Positions 1 through 7,537 of a stretch of 64,000 nucleotides of DNA are shown piece by piece (position 1 is the first letter of the stretch; each line of letters opens with the position of its first letter). The notes under the pieces were generated by a model that searched no databases, was not told the DNA's origin, and saw only the letters and a program-made list of their open reading frames with translations. The position numbers were made by a program, and so were the translations under genes. This DNA comes from Pseudomonas benzenivorans (GTDB lineage Bacteria > Pseudomonadota > Gammaproteobacteria > Pseudomonadales > Pseudomonadaceae): assembly GCF_033547155.1 (NCBI RefSeq), contig NZ_CP137892.1, positions 1,054,001 through 1,118,000 of the forward strand, read 5' to 3'.

Positions 1-45
1 CTTGTGTCGGCCTGCTCGACCCGCTCGGGACGGGGCGTGCCGGGG

Positions 46-255
46 CTAGTGCGCTTCGCCGCTTTCGTCCGCACTGGTGTTGTGGCACCAGCCGCAGATG
101 AACCGCTGGCCGCGCCGCGCGTCGCGCAGGACGGGATCGAGCACCCAGGCGCGATTTTGCCACGGTGGCTGATGGCGCAGGTGCTGGGTGTGACCGCAGG
201 ACAACACGGCCACCCAATGACCCTCCTCGTCCTGGCGCAGATCCAGCAGGCGCAC
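46..255 (-). CDS. DUF3565 family small protein
   Basis: Small protein of about 69 residues. The core WVAVLSCGHTQHLRHQPPWQ, then WVLDP and a C-terminal FICGWC, matches what I remember of the DUF3565 family; the paired Cys/His positions suggest a small metal-binding fold. Family members usually begin just before the conserved DEEGHW stretch, so I chose the GTG at 255. The open frame extends to 387, but that extension would overlap slyD and adds no family-like sequence. No clear Shine-Dalgarno precedes the GTG. It is divergent from slyD. Function unknown. Confidence 0.7.
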   Translation of the reverse strand: MRLLDLRQDEEGHWVAVLSCGHTQHLRHQPPWQNRAWVLDPVLRDARRGQRFICGWCHNTSADESGEAH

Positions 256-355
256 GGCGCCGCCCGTCTGGCAAAGGGCCGGACTCGGGTCGCTTTCGCG
301 CGTGCCCTTGGTTACACTCGTGCGTTCATTCTTCTTATGCAAAAGGTCTCGCCCC

Positions 356-841
356 ATGCTGATCGCCGCCAACAAGGCCGTCTCCATCGACTATACCCTG
401 ACCAACGATGCCGGTGAGGTGATCGATAGTTCTGCTGGCGGCGCGCCGCTGGTTTACCTCCATGGCGCCGGCAACATCATCGTCGGCCTGGAAAAGGCCC
501 TGCTCGGCAAGCAGGCCGGTGACGAGCTGAAGGTGGCCGTCGAGCCGGAAGATGCCTACGGCGAGTACAGCGCCGAGCTGGTCGCGACCCTCAACCGCTC
601 GATGTTCGAGGGCGTCGACGAGCTGGAAGTCGGCATGCAGTTCCACGCCTCCGGCCCGGACGGCAGCATGCAGATCGTCACCATCCGTGAACTGGACGGC
701 GACGACGTGATCGTCGACGGCAACCACCCGCTGGCCGGCCAGCGCCTGAACTTCCAGGTCAAGGTGGTGGCGGTGCGTGACGCCAGCGAAGAGGAACTGG
801 CCCACGGTCACATCCATGGCGAGGGTGGTCACCACCACTGA
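356..841 (+). CDS. slyD: FKBP-type peptidyl-prolyl isomerase SlyD
   Basis: 161-residue FKBP-type prolyl isomerase and metallochaperone. It shows the SlyD pattern: an N-terminal half-FKBP (DYTLTNDAGEVIDSS), the PLVYLHGAGNIIVGLEKALLG segment, the inserted chaperone flap (about residues 70-125) and a His-rich tail ending HGHIHGEGGHHH. In E. coli the SlyD tail binds Ni/Zn and feeds hydrogenase maturation; here the tail is short, and no hydrogenase genes are in view. I take the ATG at 356, preceded by AAAAGG, over the longer open frame from 302. A terminator follows at 922-950. Confidence 0.95.
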   Translation: MLIAANKAVSIDYTLTNDAGEVIDSSAGGAPLVYLHGAGNIIVGLEKALLGKQAGDELKVAVEPEDAYGEYSAELVATLNRSMFEGVDELEVGMQFHASGPDGSMQIVTIRELDGDDVIVDGNHPLAGQRLNFQVKVVAVRDASEEELAHGHIHGEGGHHH

Positions 842-921
842 TTCTGGCCGCGCCCGGTGCCGAGGCGAGACGACTTTCGGTTGTCCCGCCTGCCCCGGCG
901 CCTGCTACGCTGAGTACAACG

Positions 922-950
922 AAAAGGCGCCCGACAACGGCGCCTTTTCT
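922..950 (+). terminator. Rho-independent terminator after slyD
   Basis: Perfect 10-bp stem AAAAGGCGCC (922-931) pairing with GGCGCCTTTT (939-948) around a 7-nt loop. The stem's own 3' T-run serves as the U tract. It lies between slyD and the glutathione peroxidase gene. Confidence 0.85.
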
Positions 951-991
951 GTCCCAGGTACCTTTTCCGCTGCAGTTTCAAGGAGTTAGTC

Positions 992-1474
992 ATGAGTGCC
1001 TTTCACGACCTCAATCTGCGTGCACTGGATGGCGAGGAGTTGCCGCTGGCTCCTTTCAAGGGGCAGGTGGTGCTGGTGGTCAACGTCGCCTCCAAGTGTG
1101 GCCTGACCCCGCAGTACGCCGGTCTGGAGAAGCTCTATCAGCAGTACCGCTCGCGTGGTTTCAGTGTGCTGGGGCTGCCGTGCAATCAGTTCGCCGGCCA
1201 GGAGCCGGAGAGCGAGACGGCCATTCGTGAGTTCTGCAGCCTGAACTACGGGGTGAGTTTTCCCCTGGGCAGCAAGCTGGAGGTCAACGGCCCCGAACGT
1301 CATCCGCTGTATCGCCTGCTGGCGGGCGAGGGCGCGGAGTTTCCCGGCGACATCACCTGGAATTTCGAGAAGTTTTTGGTGGGCCAGGATGGCCGGGTGT
1401 TGGCGCGGTTCTCGCCGCGTACCGCCCCGGACGACCCGGCCCTGGTCCAGGCCATCGAAAACGCCCTGAGCTGA
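992..1474 (+). CDS. glutathione peroxidase (Cys type)
   Basis: 160-residue thiol peroxidase of the glutathione peroxidase/BtuE family, reducing H2O2 or organic hydroperoxides with glutathione or thioredoxin. The catalytic positions are visible: Cys36 in NVASKCGLT (cysteine, not selenocysteine), Gln70 in FAGQEP, and Trp123-Asn124 in ITWNF. Length is normal. GGAG lies 10 bases before the ATG. It stands alone between the slyD terminator and a large hairpin at 1482-1518. It probably contributes to peroxide defence alongside trxB and the redox-sensing repressor gene downstream. Confidence 0.93.
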   Translation: MSAFHDLNLRALDGEELPLAPFKGQVVLVVNVASKCGLTPQYAGLEKLYQQYRSRGFSVLGLPCNQFAGQEPESETAIREFCSLNYGVSFPLGSKLEVNGPERHPLYRLLAGEGAEFPGDITWNFEKFLVGQDGRVLARFSPRTAPDDPALVQAIENALS

Positions 1475-1481
1475 CTGGCGC

Positions 1482-1518
1482 CGCTCGCGTCGGCACCTGC
1501 GCCGCGCCGACGCGAGCG
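1482..1518. terminator. 13-bp perfect hairpin between gpx and nemR-like gene
   Basis: CGCTCGCGTCGGC (1482-1494) and its exact complement (1506-1518) around an 11-nt loop. No T-run follows on either strand, so it is a candidate factor-assisted terminator or mRNA-stabilising hairpin rather than a classic intrinsic terminator. Confidence 0.5.
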
Positions 1519-1663
1519 TCGCTCTGCAACTTCGGCTATCAGCCGCTCTCCCGCTTTTTCTCGTGCCCACGGGCACGGCTTCCCGACCGATCCTCAGCCA
1601 TCCGGCCTGCACAGGCTTGGTGCTTTTCGTCGTTAATCACGGCCATCAATAGTGCTGGGCGGG

Positions 1664-1677
1664 CGAGACGACCGGTC
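1664..1677. promoter_or_regulatory. putative NemR-like operator, copy 1
   Basis: The 14-mer CGAGACGACCGGTC, which contains the palindrome GACCGGTC, lies just before the tetR-family gene. The identical 14-mer recurs at 2303-2316 in front of the oxidoreductase gene. A motif shared between a repressor gene and its neighbour is the expected autoregulatory pattern. It resembles the GACC...GGTC core of the E. coli nemR box, though the spacing differs. Confidence 0.55.
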
Positions 1678-1691
1678 ATATGCTCGCCGCC

Positions 1692-2285
1692 ATGACCAGT
1701 AGCATCCGACTCGACAAGCGTGACCTGATCCTCGCCAAGGGCGCCGAGGTGATGACCCGGCGCGGCTACCACGGCGCCGGCGTGCAGGAGATCGTCCAGG
1801 CCGCCGGTGTGCCCAAGGGCAGCTTCTACCACTACTTCGCCAGCAAGGAGGACTTCGCCCTGCAGGCCCTGCAGCAGGTCTACGCGCCGCGCCTTGCGCG
1901 CTACGCCGAGGCCCTGGCGAATCCGGCGCTGAGTCCACGCCAGCGCATCCTCGATTATTACGCCGAGCTGGTGGCGCATTTCGCCCGCCAGGAGCGCCTC
2001 GAGTACCACTGCTTCATCGGCAGCCTGAGTTTCGAGATGGCCGAGCTGTCGCCGGCCATCGGTGCCGAAGTCGACGCCATCCTGCAGCGCTCGGCGGATA
2101 TCCTGCAGGCCTGCCTGGAGCAGGCCCTGGCCGCCGGCGAGCTGGCGGCGGACGAGGACTGCGGCAATCTCGCCGGCTTCATCGGCCATGCCTGGCAGGG
2201 CGCGTTGACCCGCCTCAAGGTGGCCAGCAATACCCGCGTGCTGGACGACTTCCTGCGGCGCCTCGAGCGACTGCTCGCGGCCTGA
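1692..2285 (+). CDS. TetR-family repressor, NemR-like
   Basis: 197-residue TetR regulator. The N-terminal helix-turn-helix is clear (VQEIVQAAGVPKGSFYHYF, about residues 31-49), followed by an all-helical ligand or redox-sensing domain. Its direct neighbour is an old-yellow-enzyme gene, the arrangement of E. coli nemR-nemA, where NemR senses electrophiles and hypochlorite through cysteines including Cys106. Here Cys107 (EYHCF) sits at nearly that position. The start may be the ATG at 1692 or an in-frame ATG at 1680; neither has a good ribosome-binding site. The putative operator at 1664-1677 touches the start region. Calling it NemR is inference from context and length. Confidence 0.8.
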   Translation: MTSSIRLDKRDLILAKGAEVMTRRGYHGAGVQEIVQAAGVPKGSFYHYFASKEDFALQALQQVYAPRLARYAEALANPALSPRQRILDYYAELVAHFARQERLEYHCFIGSLSFEMAELSPAIGAEVDAILQRSADILQACLEQALAAGELAADEDCGNLAGFIGHAWQGALTRLKVASNTRVLDDFLRRLERLLAA

Positions 2286-2302
2286 TGCCTTACCCCTTCG
2301 AA

Positions 2303-2316
2303 CGAGACGACCGGTC
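2303..2316. promoter_or_regulatory. putative NemR-like operator, copy 2
   Basis: Exact second copy of the 14-mer at 1664-1677. It sits between the regulator stop (2285) and the oxidoreductase ATG (2342), 26 bases before the start codon. The oxidoreductase may therefore have its own regulated promoter rather than only read-through from the regulator gene. Confidence 0.55.
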
Positions 2317-2341
2317 GCCTGGCCGGTCCAGAGGAGCAACC

Positions 2342-3451
2342 ATGAACGCCCCGGTACAAGCCCTGTTCCAACCCTTCAGCCTCGGCGCCCTGGAGCTGCC
2401 GACCCGCGTGGTGATGGCGCCGATGACCCGCTCCTTCTCGCCGGGCGGGGTGCCCAACGCCAAGGTCGTCGAGTACTACCGGCGCCGCGCCGCCGCGGGG
2501 GTCGGCCTGATCGTCACCGAAGGCACCACGGTCGGCCACAAGGCCGCCAACGGCTACCCCAACGTGCCGCGCTTCTACGGCGAGGACGCCCTGGCCGGCT
2601 GGCGGCAGGTGGTCGAGGCGGTGCACGCCGAGGGCGGCAAGATAGTCCCGCAGCTGTGGCATGTGGGCAACGTGCGCAAGCTCGGCACCGAGCCGGACGC
2701 CGAGGTACCGGGCTATGGCCCGAGCGAGAAGCTCAAGGACGGCAAGCTCATCGTCCATGGCATGAGCAAGGCCGACATCCAGGAGGTGATCGCCGCCTTC
2801 GCCCAGGCCGCACGGGATGCCCAGCGCATCGGCATGGACGGGGTGGAAATCCACGGTGCCCACGGCTACCTGATCGACCAGTTCTTCTGGGAGGGCAGCA
2901 ACCAGCGCACCGACGAGTACGGCGGCGACCTGGCCGGGCGCTCGCGCTTCGCCATCGAGCTGATCCAGGCGGTGCGCGCCGCGGTCGGTCCGGACTTCCC
3001 GATCATCTTCCGCTTCTCGCAGTGGAAGCAGCAGGACTACAGCGCGCGCCTGGTACAGACCCCCGAGGCCCTGGCGGCCTTCCTCGAGCCGCTTTCCGCG
3101 GCCGGGGTGGACATCTTCCACTGTTCGACCCGGCGTTTCTGGGAGCCGGAGTTCGAGGGTTCCGCGCTCAACCTGGCCGGCTGGACCCGCCAGCTGACCG
3201 GCAAGCCGACCATCACGGTGGGCAGCGTCGGCCTGGATGGCGAGTTCCTGCAGTTCATGGTCAACACCGACAAGGTGGCCCAGCCGGCCAAACTCGAGGG
3301 CCTGCTGGAGCGCCTGCACCAGCAGGAGTTCGACCTGGTGGCCGTCGGCCGCGCGCTGCTGGTCGACCCGGACTGGGCGGTGAAAGTGCGCGACGGCCGC
3401 GAGGCGGACATCCTGCCGTTCAGCCGTCAGGCGTTGATGAGCCTGGTGTAA
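2342..3451 (+). CDS. old yellow enzyme family ene-reductase (NemA/xenobiotic reductase-like)
   Basis: 369-residue FMN-dependent NADH:flavin oxidoreductase that reduces activated C=C bonds, N-ethylmaleimide-type electrophiles or nitro compounds. The TIM-barrel FMN motifs are visible: PTRVVMAPMTRS near residue 20, the substrate-binding pair His171 and His174 in EIHGAHGYLIDQFFW, then SNQRTDEYGG and the phosphate-binding VAVGRALLVDPDW near the C terminus. AGAGGAG precedes the ATG. The open frame reaches back to 2285, but that part runs through the operator motif and is not family-like. It is likely repressed by the adjacent TetR protein. It is followed by a bidirectional terminator. Confidence 0.92.
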   Translation: MNAPVQALFQPFSLGALELPTRVVMAPMTRSFSPGGVPNAKVVEYYRRRAAAGVGLIVTEGTTVGHKAANGYPNVPRFYGEDALAGWRQVVEAVHAEGGKIVPQLWHVGNVRKLGTEPDAEVPGYGPSEKLKDGKLIVHGMSKADIQEVIAAFAQAARDAQRIGMDGVEIHGAHGYLIDQFFWEGSNQRTDEYGGDLAGRSRFAIELIQAVRAAVGPDFPIIFRFSQWKQQDYSARLVQTPEALAAFLEPLSAAGVDIFHCSTRRFWEPEFEGSALNLAGWTRQLTGKPTITVGSVGLDGEFLQFMVNTDKVAQPAKLEGLLERLHQQEFDLVAVGRALLVDPDWAVKVRDGREADILPFSRQALMSLV

Positions 3452-3458
3452 GACGAGT

Positions 3459-4715
3459 TCAGCGACTGCGCCGGACCACGGCGCAGGGCTCCTCAAGCCC
3501 CGACATATCGGGGCTTTTTTTATTCGAAGCGGCATGGGGGACCGGGGACGTGTTCGCCCTGCCGTTCGTGGCCTGGGTCGCGACGCCGTACAGGTACCGT
3601 TCGAACAGGGCGACTATCGCCTCCCAGCCCTGACGCGCCGCATGCTGGCGGGCGTTCAGGCGTACCCGGCGCAGGCTCTCCGGTTCGTCCAGCAACCACT
3701 GCGCCGCGTCGATAAACCCCTGCTCGTCTGCCGCATTGGCCAGCGCGCCGTTATGCCCGTGACGGATATGCTGGGCGGCTGCGGCCTGGTCGAAGGCCAC
3801 CACGCCGAGGCCGGAGGCCAGGGCCTCGAGCACCACGTTACCGAAGGTTTCCGAGAGACTGGGAAACAGGAACAGGTCGCCCGAGGCGTAGTGGGCGGCC
3901 AGCGCCTCGCCGCGCTGCAGGCCGCAGAACTGCGCGTCCGGCAGCTGCTGCTGGAGGCTGGCGCGCTGCGGGCCGTCGCCGACCAGGATCAGTTTCAGGC
4001 GCCGCTGCGGCTGGGCCGCCTGCAGGGCGCGAAAGCTCTGCACCAGCAGGCCGAGGTTCTTCTCCGCGGCCAGGCGGCCGACGTGCAGCACGGCGATATC
4101 CTCCTCGGCCAGGCCCCAGCTGTGCCGCAGCTCGGCCGAGCGCTTGGCCGGGTGGAACAGCCGGCCGTCGACGCCGCGGGCCAGCAGCTCCAGACGCTGG
4201 AAACCGCGTCGCTGCAGTTCGAGTTGCTGGCAGGGGCTGGGCACCAGGGTCAGGCGCGTACGGTTGTGGAACCAGCGCAGGTAGGCGGTCAGGGCGCGGG
4301 TCAGCAGGCCGACGCCGTAGTGGCCGCTGTACTGCTGGAAGTTGGTGTGAAAGCCGCTGACCACCGGAATCCGCAGGCGCCTGGCGGCGCGCAAGGCGGA
4401 CAGGCCCAGCGGGCCTTCGGTGGCGATATAGAGCACGTCCGGCCGGCGTTGCCGCCAGTGGTGCAGCAGCTTGCGCAGGGCCGACTGGCCCCACTGCAAG
4501 CCCGGGTAGCCTGGCAGCGGCCAGCCACGGGTCAGCAGCAGCTGCGCGTCGCTCTTCTGGCCCTGGTCGCTGGCCTGGCGCGGGCGCACCAGCTGCAGAC
4601 GATGGCCGCAGGCGCGCAGCCCCTCGGTCAGGCGGCCGAGGGTGTTGGCCACACCGTTGATTTCCGGCGGGAAGGTCTCGCTGATCAGGGCGATATACAG
4701 GGGGGATGTGCTCAT
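3459..4715 (-). CDS. GT4-family glycosyltransferase
   Basis: About 418 residues with a GT-B fold. The N-terminal domain carries SETFPPEINGVANTLGRL and GFHTNFQQYSGHYG. The C-terminal nucleotide-sugar domain has VLHVGRLAAEKN, LILVGDGP and the SLSETFGNVVLEALASG EX7E-type motif. This pattern is common in glycosyltransferases that build diacylglycerol glycolipids or mannosides. A three-repeat Pho-box-like array lies just upstream, consistent with phosphate-starvation glycolipid synthesis, but that is inference. I favour the ATG at 4715 because the upstream ATG at 4739 is nearly against the putative regulator site. The last 20 or so codons run through the terminator at 3495-3521, so the true C-terminal tail is unusual. 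Confidence 0.85.
   Translation of the reverse strand: MSTSPLYIALISETFPPEINGVANTLGRLTEGLRACGHRLQLVRPRQASDQGQKSDAQLLLTRGWPLPGYPGLQWGQSALRKLLHHWRQRRPDVLYIATEGPLGLSALRAARRLRIPVVSGFHTNFQQYSGHYGVGLLTRALTAYLRWFHNRTRLTLVPSPCQQLELQRRGFQRLELLARGVDGRLFHPAKRSAELRHSWGLAEEDIAVLHVGRLAAEKNLGLLVQSFRALQAAQPQRRLKLILVGDGPQRASLQQQLPDAQFCGLQRGEALAAHYASGDLFLFPSLSETFGNVVLEALASGLGVVAFDQAAAAQHIRHGHNGALANAADEQGFIDAAQWLLDEPESLRRVRLNARQHAARQGWEAIVALFERYLYGVATQATNGRANTSPVPHAASNKKSPDMSGLEEPCAVVRRSR
3495..3521. terminator. bidirectional intrinsic terminator
   Basis: Stem AAGCCCCGA (3495-3503) and TCGGGGCTT (3508-3516) with loop CATA and a T-run to 3521 on the plus strand. It ends the oxidoreductase transcript. It also overlaps the 3' end of the convergent glycosyltransferase frame, whose stop is at 3459. 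Confidence 0.9.
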
Positions 4716-4748
4716 GACGGCAGTGTCGACCGCCGCCATGTAGCTAAT

Positions 4749-4776
4749 ATGACGCTAGCGTGACGTCGCTGTGACG
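4749..4776 (-). promoter_or_regulatory. Pho-box-like triple 11-bp repeat
   Basis: Read on the minus strand, CGTCAC, CGTCAC and CGTCAT occur at exact 11-bp intervals (starting at 4776, 4765 and 4754). PhoB half-sites are also GTCA(T/C)-containing repeats with 11-bp period, although the consensus has CTGTCAT and AT-rich spacers, which these lack. The array is immediately upstream of the glycosyltransferase gene. Confidence 0.45.
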
Positions 4777-5270
4777 GTGTTCCTGCGCCTGTGCATCCAG
4801 CACGATGGAGCGCTATGGCACTCAGGTGCTCGCGCTCGGTGGGGAACAGGAGATGACCGGCACGCCAGGCGGCGAACAGTCTGGAAGCGCTGGCACTACG
4901 CCGTGACAGGCGCTGGAGCAACAGCCACGGGGGCTTGGCGCTGTGGCAGGCACTCCGGCTCTTGCCCTGTTTTCCAATATAACTCAAAGGGATGTAGCTG
5001 GCGTTAGGCGCGCGAACCGGGGGGCAATGCTTTGTTGACACCTAAGCCAGCCATTCTTTACTCAGGTGTAGGGTGATTGATCTTTGTACAGGAGGCACGG
5101 CGGGCTATGACTGCGCCGGGGAGTTCGCGAGGCTCGTCGGGGGCGAAGCGTGCGCCGTGTTTTTTAAGGTCTTCGCGGCCAGTGTGCGGCGAAGACGGGT
5201 AACGAGCGTCTTTTGGCAAGAGGAGAATGACTGAGCCTAGGTGAGGGAGCATCGTAGCGAGGAGGTGCGA
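4777..5270. other. intergenic region between glycosyltransferase and multicopper oxidase genes
   Basis: About 490 bases without a convincing gene. Open frames on both strands here have no recognisable family features. It contains a small hairpin GTCTTCGC/GCGAAGAC (5169-5196) and, at the 3' end, the ribosome-binding sequence GAGGAGGTG ahead of the oxidase ATG at 5271. The oxidase promoter is presumably here, but I cannot identify it confidently. Confidence 0.5.
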
Positions 5271-7505
5271 ATGATCCTGCTACGCGGTGTATCCAAAGCT
5301 CGACCGAGAGTGACCGAGGTCGCCGCAGGCAAGCTGGCGGAGTTAGTGCGGGCCTATGCTGCCGGCGAGGTCAATCGACGCGACTTCATCAAGTTGAGCC
5401 TGGCCTTGAGCGGCGGTCTGTACATTCCCCTCCACGACCTCGGTCCCTGGGGCAACCAGGCCTTCGCCGGCGAGACCAATATTCCGACGGGCCTGCCGCC
5501 CAGCCCGCTGTTCGGCGTGCGCGCCTTTACCCAGCCCATGCCGCGTTTCGACGTGCTGCCGCGCAAGGCCTATGCGCCGGGCCAGGGCGTGATGGCGCCG
5601 ATTCCGGCGTTCCCCGGCCAGTCCGGGCCCGACCCGACCGAGCAGGCCAATACCACCCGCCAGCCGGTGCCGGCCGTGCTCGGCGGCGGCACCGGGCCGA
5701 TCGAAGGGCGTCCGCCGGGACCGGTCTGGGCCCACCAGCAGTGGCAGGACTTCTTCCCCAACGTGGCCGTGGAGGTCACCCAGGAGGGGGCCAAGCCGAA
5801 CACCGTGTACCAGCCCGGCGTGCCGTCCGCGCTCAACTCCGGCATCGATCCGAAAGCGGCGTTCCGCCCGGCCTTCCATCCGGACCTGCCCGACCAGGGC
5901 CCCCTGGCGTTCTGGACCTTCAACGGCACCTTCCCGCCCAAGCTGCTGATCGGCCGCTACCATGAGGCCATCCTGTTCCGCCATCACAACCGCCTGCCGG
6001 CCGACCCGACCCGGAACGGCGGCTTCGGCATCCACACCATCACCACCCACGAGCACAACGGCCACCATGGCGCGGAGAACGACGGCTTCACCGGGGCCTT
6101 CTTCTTCCCCGGGCAGTTCTACGACTATCACTACCCGATCTGCCACGGCGGCTACTACAGCCTCAACCTGGAGGCCAGCGATGCGCGCTGCGGCAGCCCG
6201 ACCGAGGCCGGCGGCATCGACAAGCTGGCCGGCGACTACCGCGAGACCATGAGCACCCACTGGTTCCATGACCACATGTTCAGCTTCACCGCGCAGAACG
6301 TGTACAAGGGCAACGTCGGGATGTTCAACATCTACAGCAGCCTCGACCGCGGCAACGAGGAGCTCGCCGACGGGGCGAACCTGCGCCTGCCCAGCGGCAG
6401 CGACAAGTCCTGGGGCAACCTCGACTACGACGTTAACCTGATGCTGGCGGACAAGGCCTGGGACCGCGACGGCCAGCTGGCGATGGACATCTTCGACTTC
6501 GACGGCTTCCTCGGCGACGTGATGACCGTCAACCTGGTGTACAAGCCGTACTTCGAGGTCGAGCGGCGCAAGTACCGCTTCCGCATCCTCAACGCGGCGG
6601 TGGCGCGCTTCTTCAAGCTGGCCCTCAGCGACGCCTCGCCGATGATCATGATCGCCAACGACGGCAACCTGCTGCCGAGTCCGGTGGTGCTCAGCGAACT
6701 CGACGAGATGGGCATCGCCGAGCGCTACGACATCGTCATCGACTTCTCGCGCTACCGCCTGGGCGACAAGGTGTGGCTGGTCAACCTCGCCGAACACCGC
6801 AACGGCCGCCGGCCGCACGAGGACCTGTCGCTGCGCGAGGCGCTGGTGGGGAAATCCGACGACCCCTGCGTGGGCCGGTTCTGCGAGTTCCGCATCGTGC
6901 GCAACCCGGCCCGGCCGGACAAGAGTCAGGTGCCGGCCGTGCTCGTGCCCAACCCGGACCTGTCGCGGATCCCGGTGGCGGCCACGCGGGTCTTCGAGTT
7001 CGGCCGCGGCGCCAACCAGACCACCAGTGACCCGGTGTCGACCTTCTTCGGCCCCTGGGGCATCAAGACCGATGATCGCGACATGCTCGCCGCCGATTTC
7101 GGCCGCATCTCCGCCGCGCCGCGCTTCGGCACCCGCGAGATCTGGACCCTGAAGAACGGCGGCGGCGGCTGGGATCACCCGATCCACATCCACTTCGAGG
7201 AGGGGCAGATCCTCGCCCGCGACGGCAAGCTGAGCAACGTGCCGGCCTGGGAGCGCGGGCGCAAGGACGTGTATCGCCTACGTCCGGGCGGCAGCGTGAC
7301 CCTCAGCATGCAGTTCCGCGACTTCGGCGGCATGTTCATGGAGCACTGCCACAACACCACCCACGAGGACAACGCCATGTTGCTGCGCTGGGAGATCGAC
7401 GACGCCGGTGGCGCCTTTCTGCGCCCGCTGCCGACGCCTATCCCGACGCCCCAGGGGGTCACCTTCCTGCCGCCGACCGACATCCTCAAGAGCGCGTTCC
7501 GCTAG
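5271..7505 (+). CDS. Tat-exported multicopper oxidase
   Basis: 744-residue periplasmic multicopper oxidase. A twin-arginine signal (NRRDFIKLSLALSGG, about residues 35-49) implies export of the folded, copper-loaded enzyme. All four copper motifs are visible: THEHNGHH near residue 260, HWFHDH (330-335), HPIHIH (636-641) and HCHNTTHEDNAM (692-703). The last supplies the type 1 Cys693 and axial Met703. It is longer than CueO or CotA. It heads an operon with a SCO/cytochrome c fusion 32 bases downstream. In manganese-oxidising bacteria such an oxidase can also be paired with a c-type cytochrome, but the substrate (Cu(I), Mn(II), Fe(II) or organic) cannot be told from sequence. GAGGAGG precedes the ATG. 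Confidence 0.93.
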   Translation: MILLRGVSKARPRVTEVAAGKLAELVRAYAAGEVNRRDFIKLSLALSGGLYIPLHDLGPWGNQAFAGETNIPTGLPPSPLFGVRAFTQPMPRFDVLPRKAYAPGQGVMAPIPAFPGQSGPDPTEQANTTRQPVPAVLGGGTGPIEGRPPGPVWAHQQWQDFFPNVAVEVTQEGAKPNTVYQPGVPSALNSGIDPKAAFRPAFHPDLPDQGPLAFWTFNGTFPPKLLIGRYHEAILFRHHNRLPADPTRNGGFGIHTITTHEHNGHHGAENDGFTGAFFFPGQFYDYHYPICHGGYYSLNLEASDARCGSPTEAGGIDKLAGDYRETMSTHWFHDHMFSFTAQNVYKGNVGMFNIYSSLDRGNEELADGANLRLPSGSDKSWGNLDYDVNLMLADKAWDRDGQLAMDIFDFDGFLGDVMTVNLVYKPYFEVERRKYRFRILNAAVARFFKLALSDASPMIMIANDGNLLPSPVVLSELDEMGIAERYDIVIDFSRYRLGDKVWLVNLAEHRNGRRPHEDLSLREALVGKSDDPCVGRFCEFRIVRNPARPDKSQVPAVLVPNPDLSRIPVAATRVFEFGRGANQTTSDPVSTFFGPWGIKTDDRDMLAADFGRISAAPRFGTREIWTLKNGGGGWDHPIHIHFEEGQILARDGKLSNVPAWERGRKDVYRLRPGGSVTLSMQFRDFGGMFMEHCHNTTHEDNAMLLRWEIDDAGGAFLRPLPTPIPTPQGVTFLPPTDILKSAFR

Positions 7506-7537
7506 GACGCCCGCAGGGGCGCCAGGCGAGGTGTCAG

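Noticed and set aside
4712..5041. 109-codon minus-strand frame upstream of the glycosyltransferase
   Set aside because: Overlaps the Pho-box-like array and start region, has no family features, and is not preceded by a ribosome-binding site.
5343..7193. 616-codon open frame on the minus strand inside the multicopper oxidase
   Set aside because: Shadow frame in GC-rich coding sequence: low-complexity His/Val/Arg/Gly composition, no start signals, and antisense to a gene with all copper motifs.
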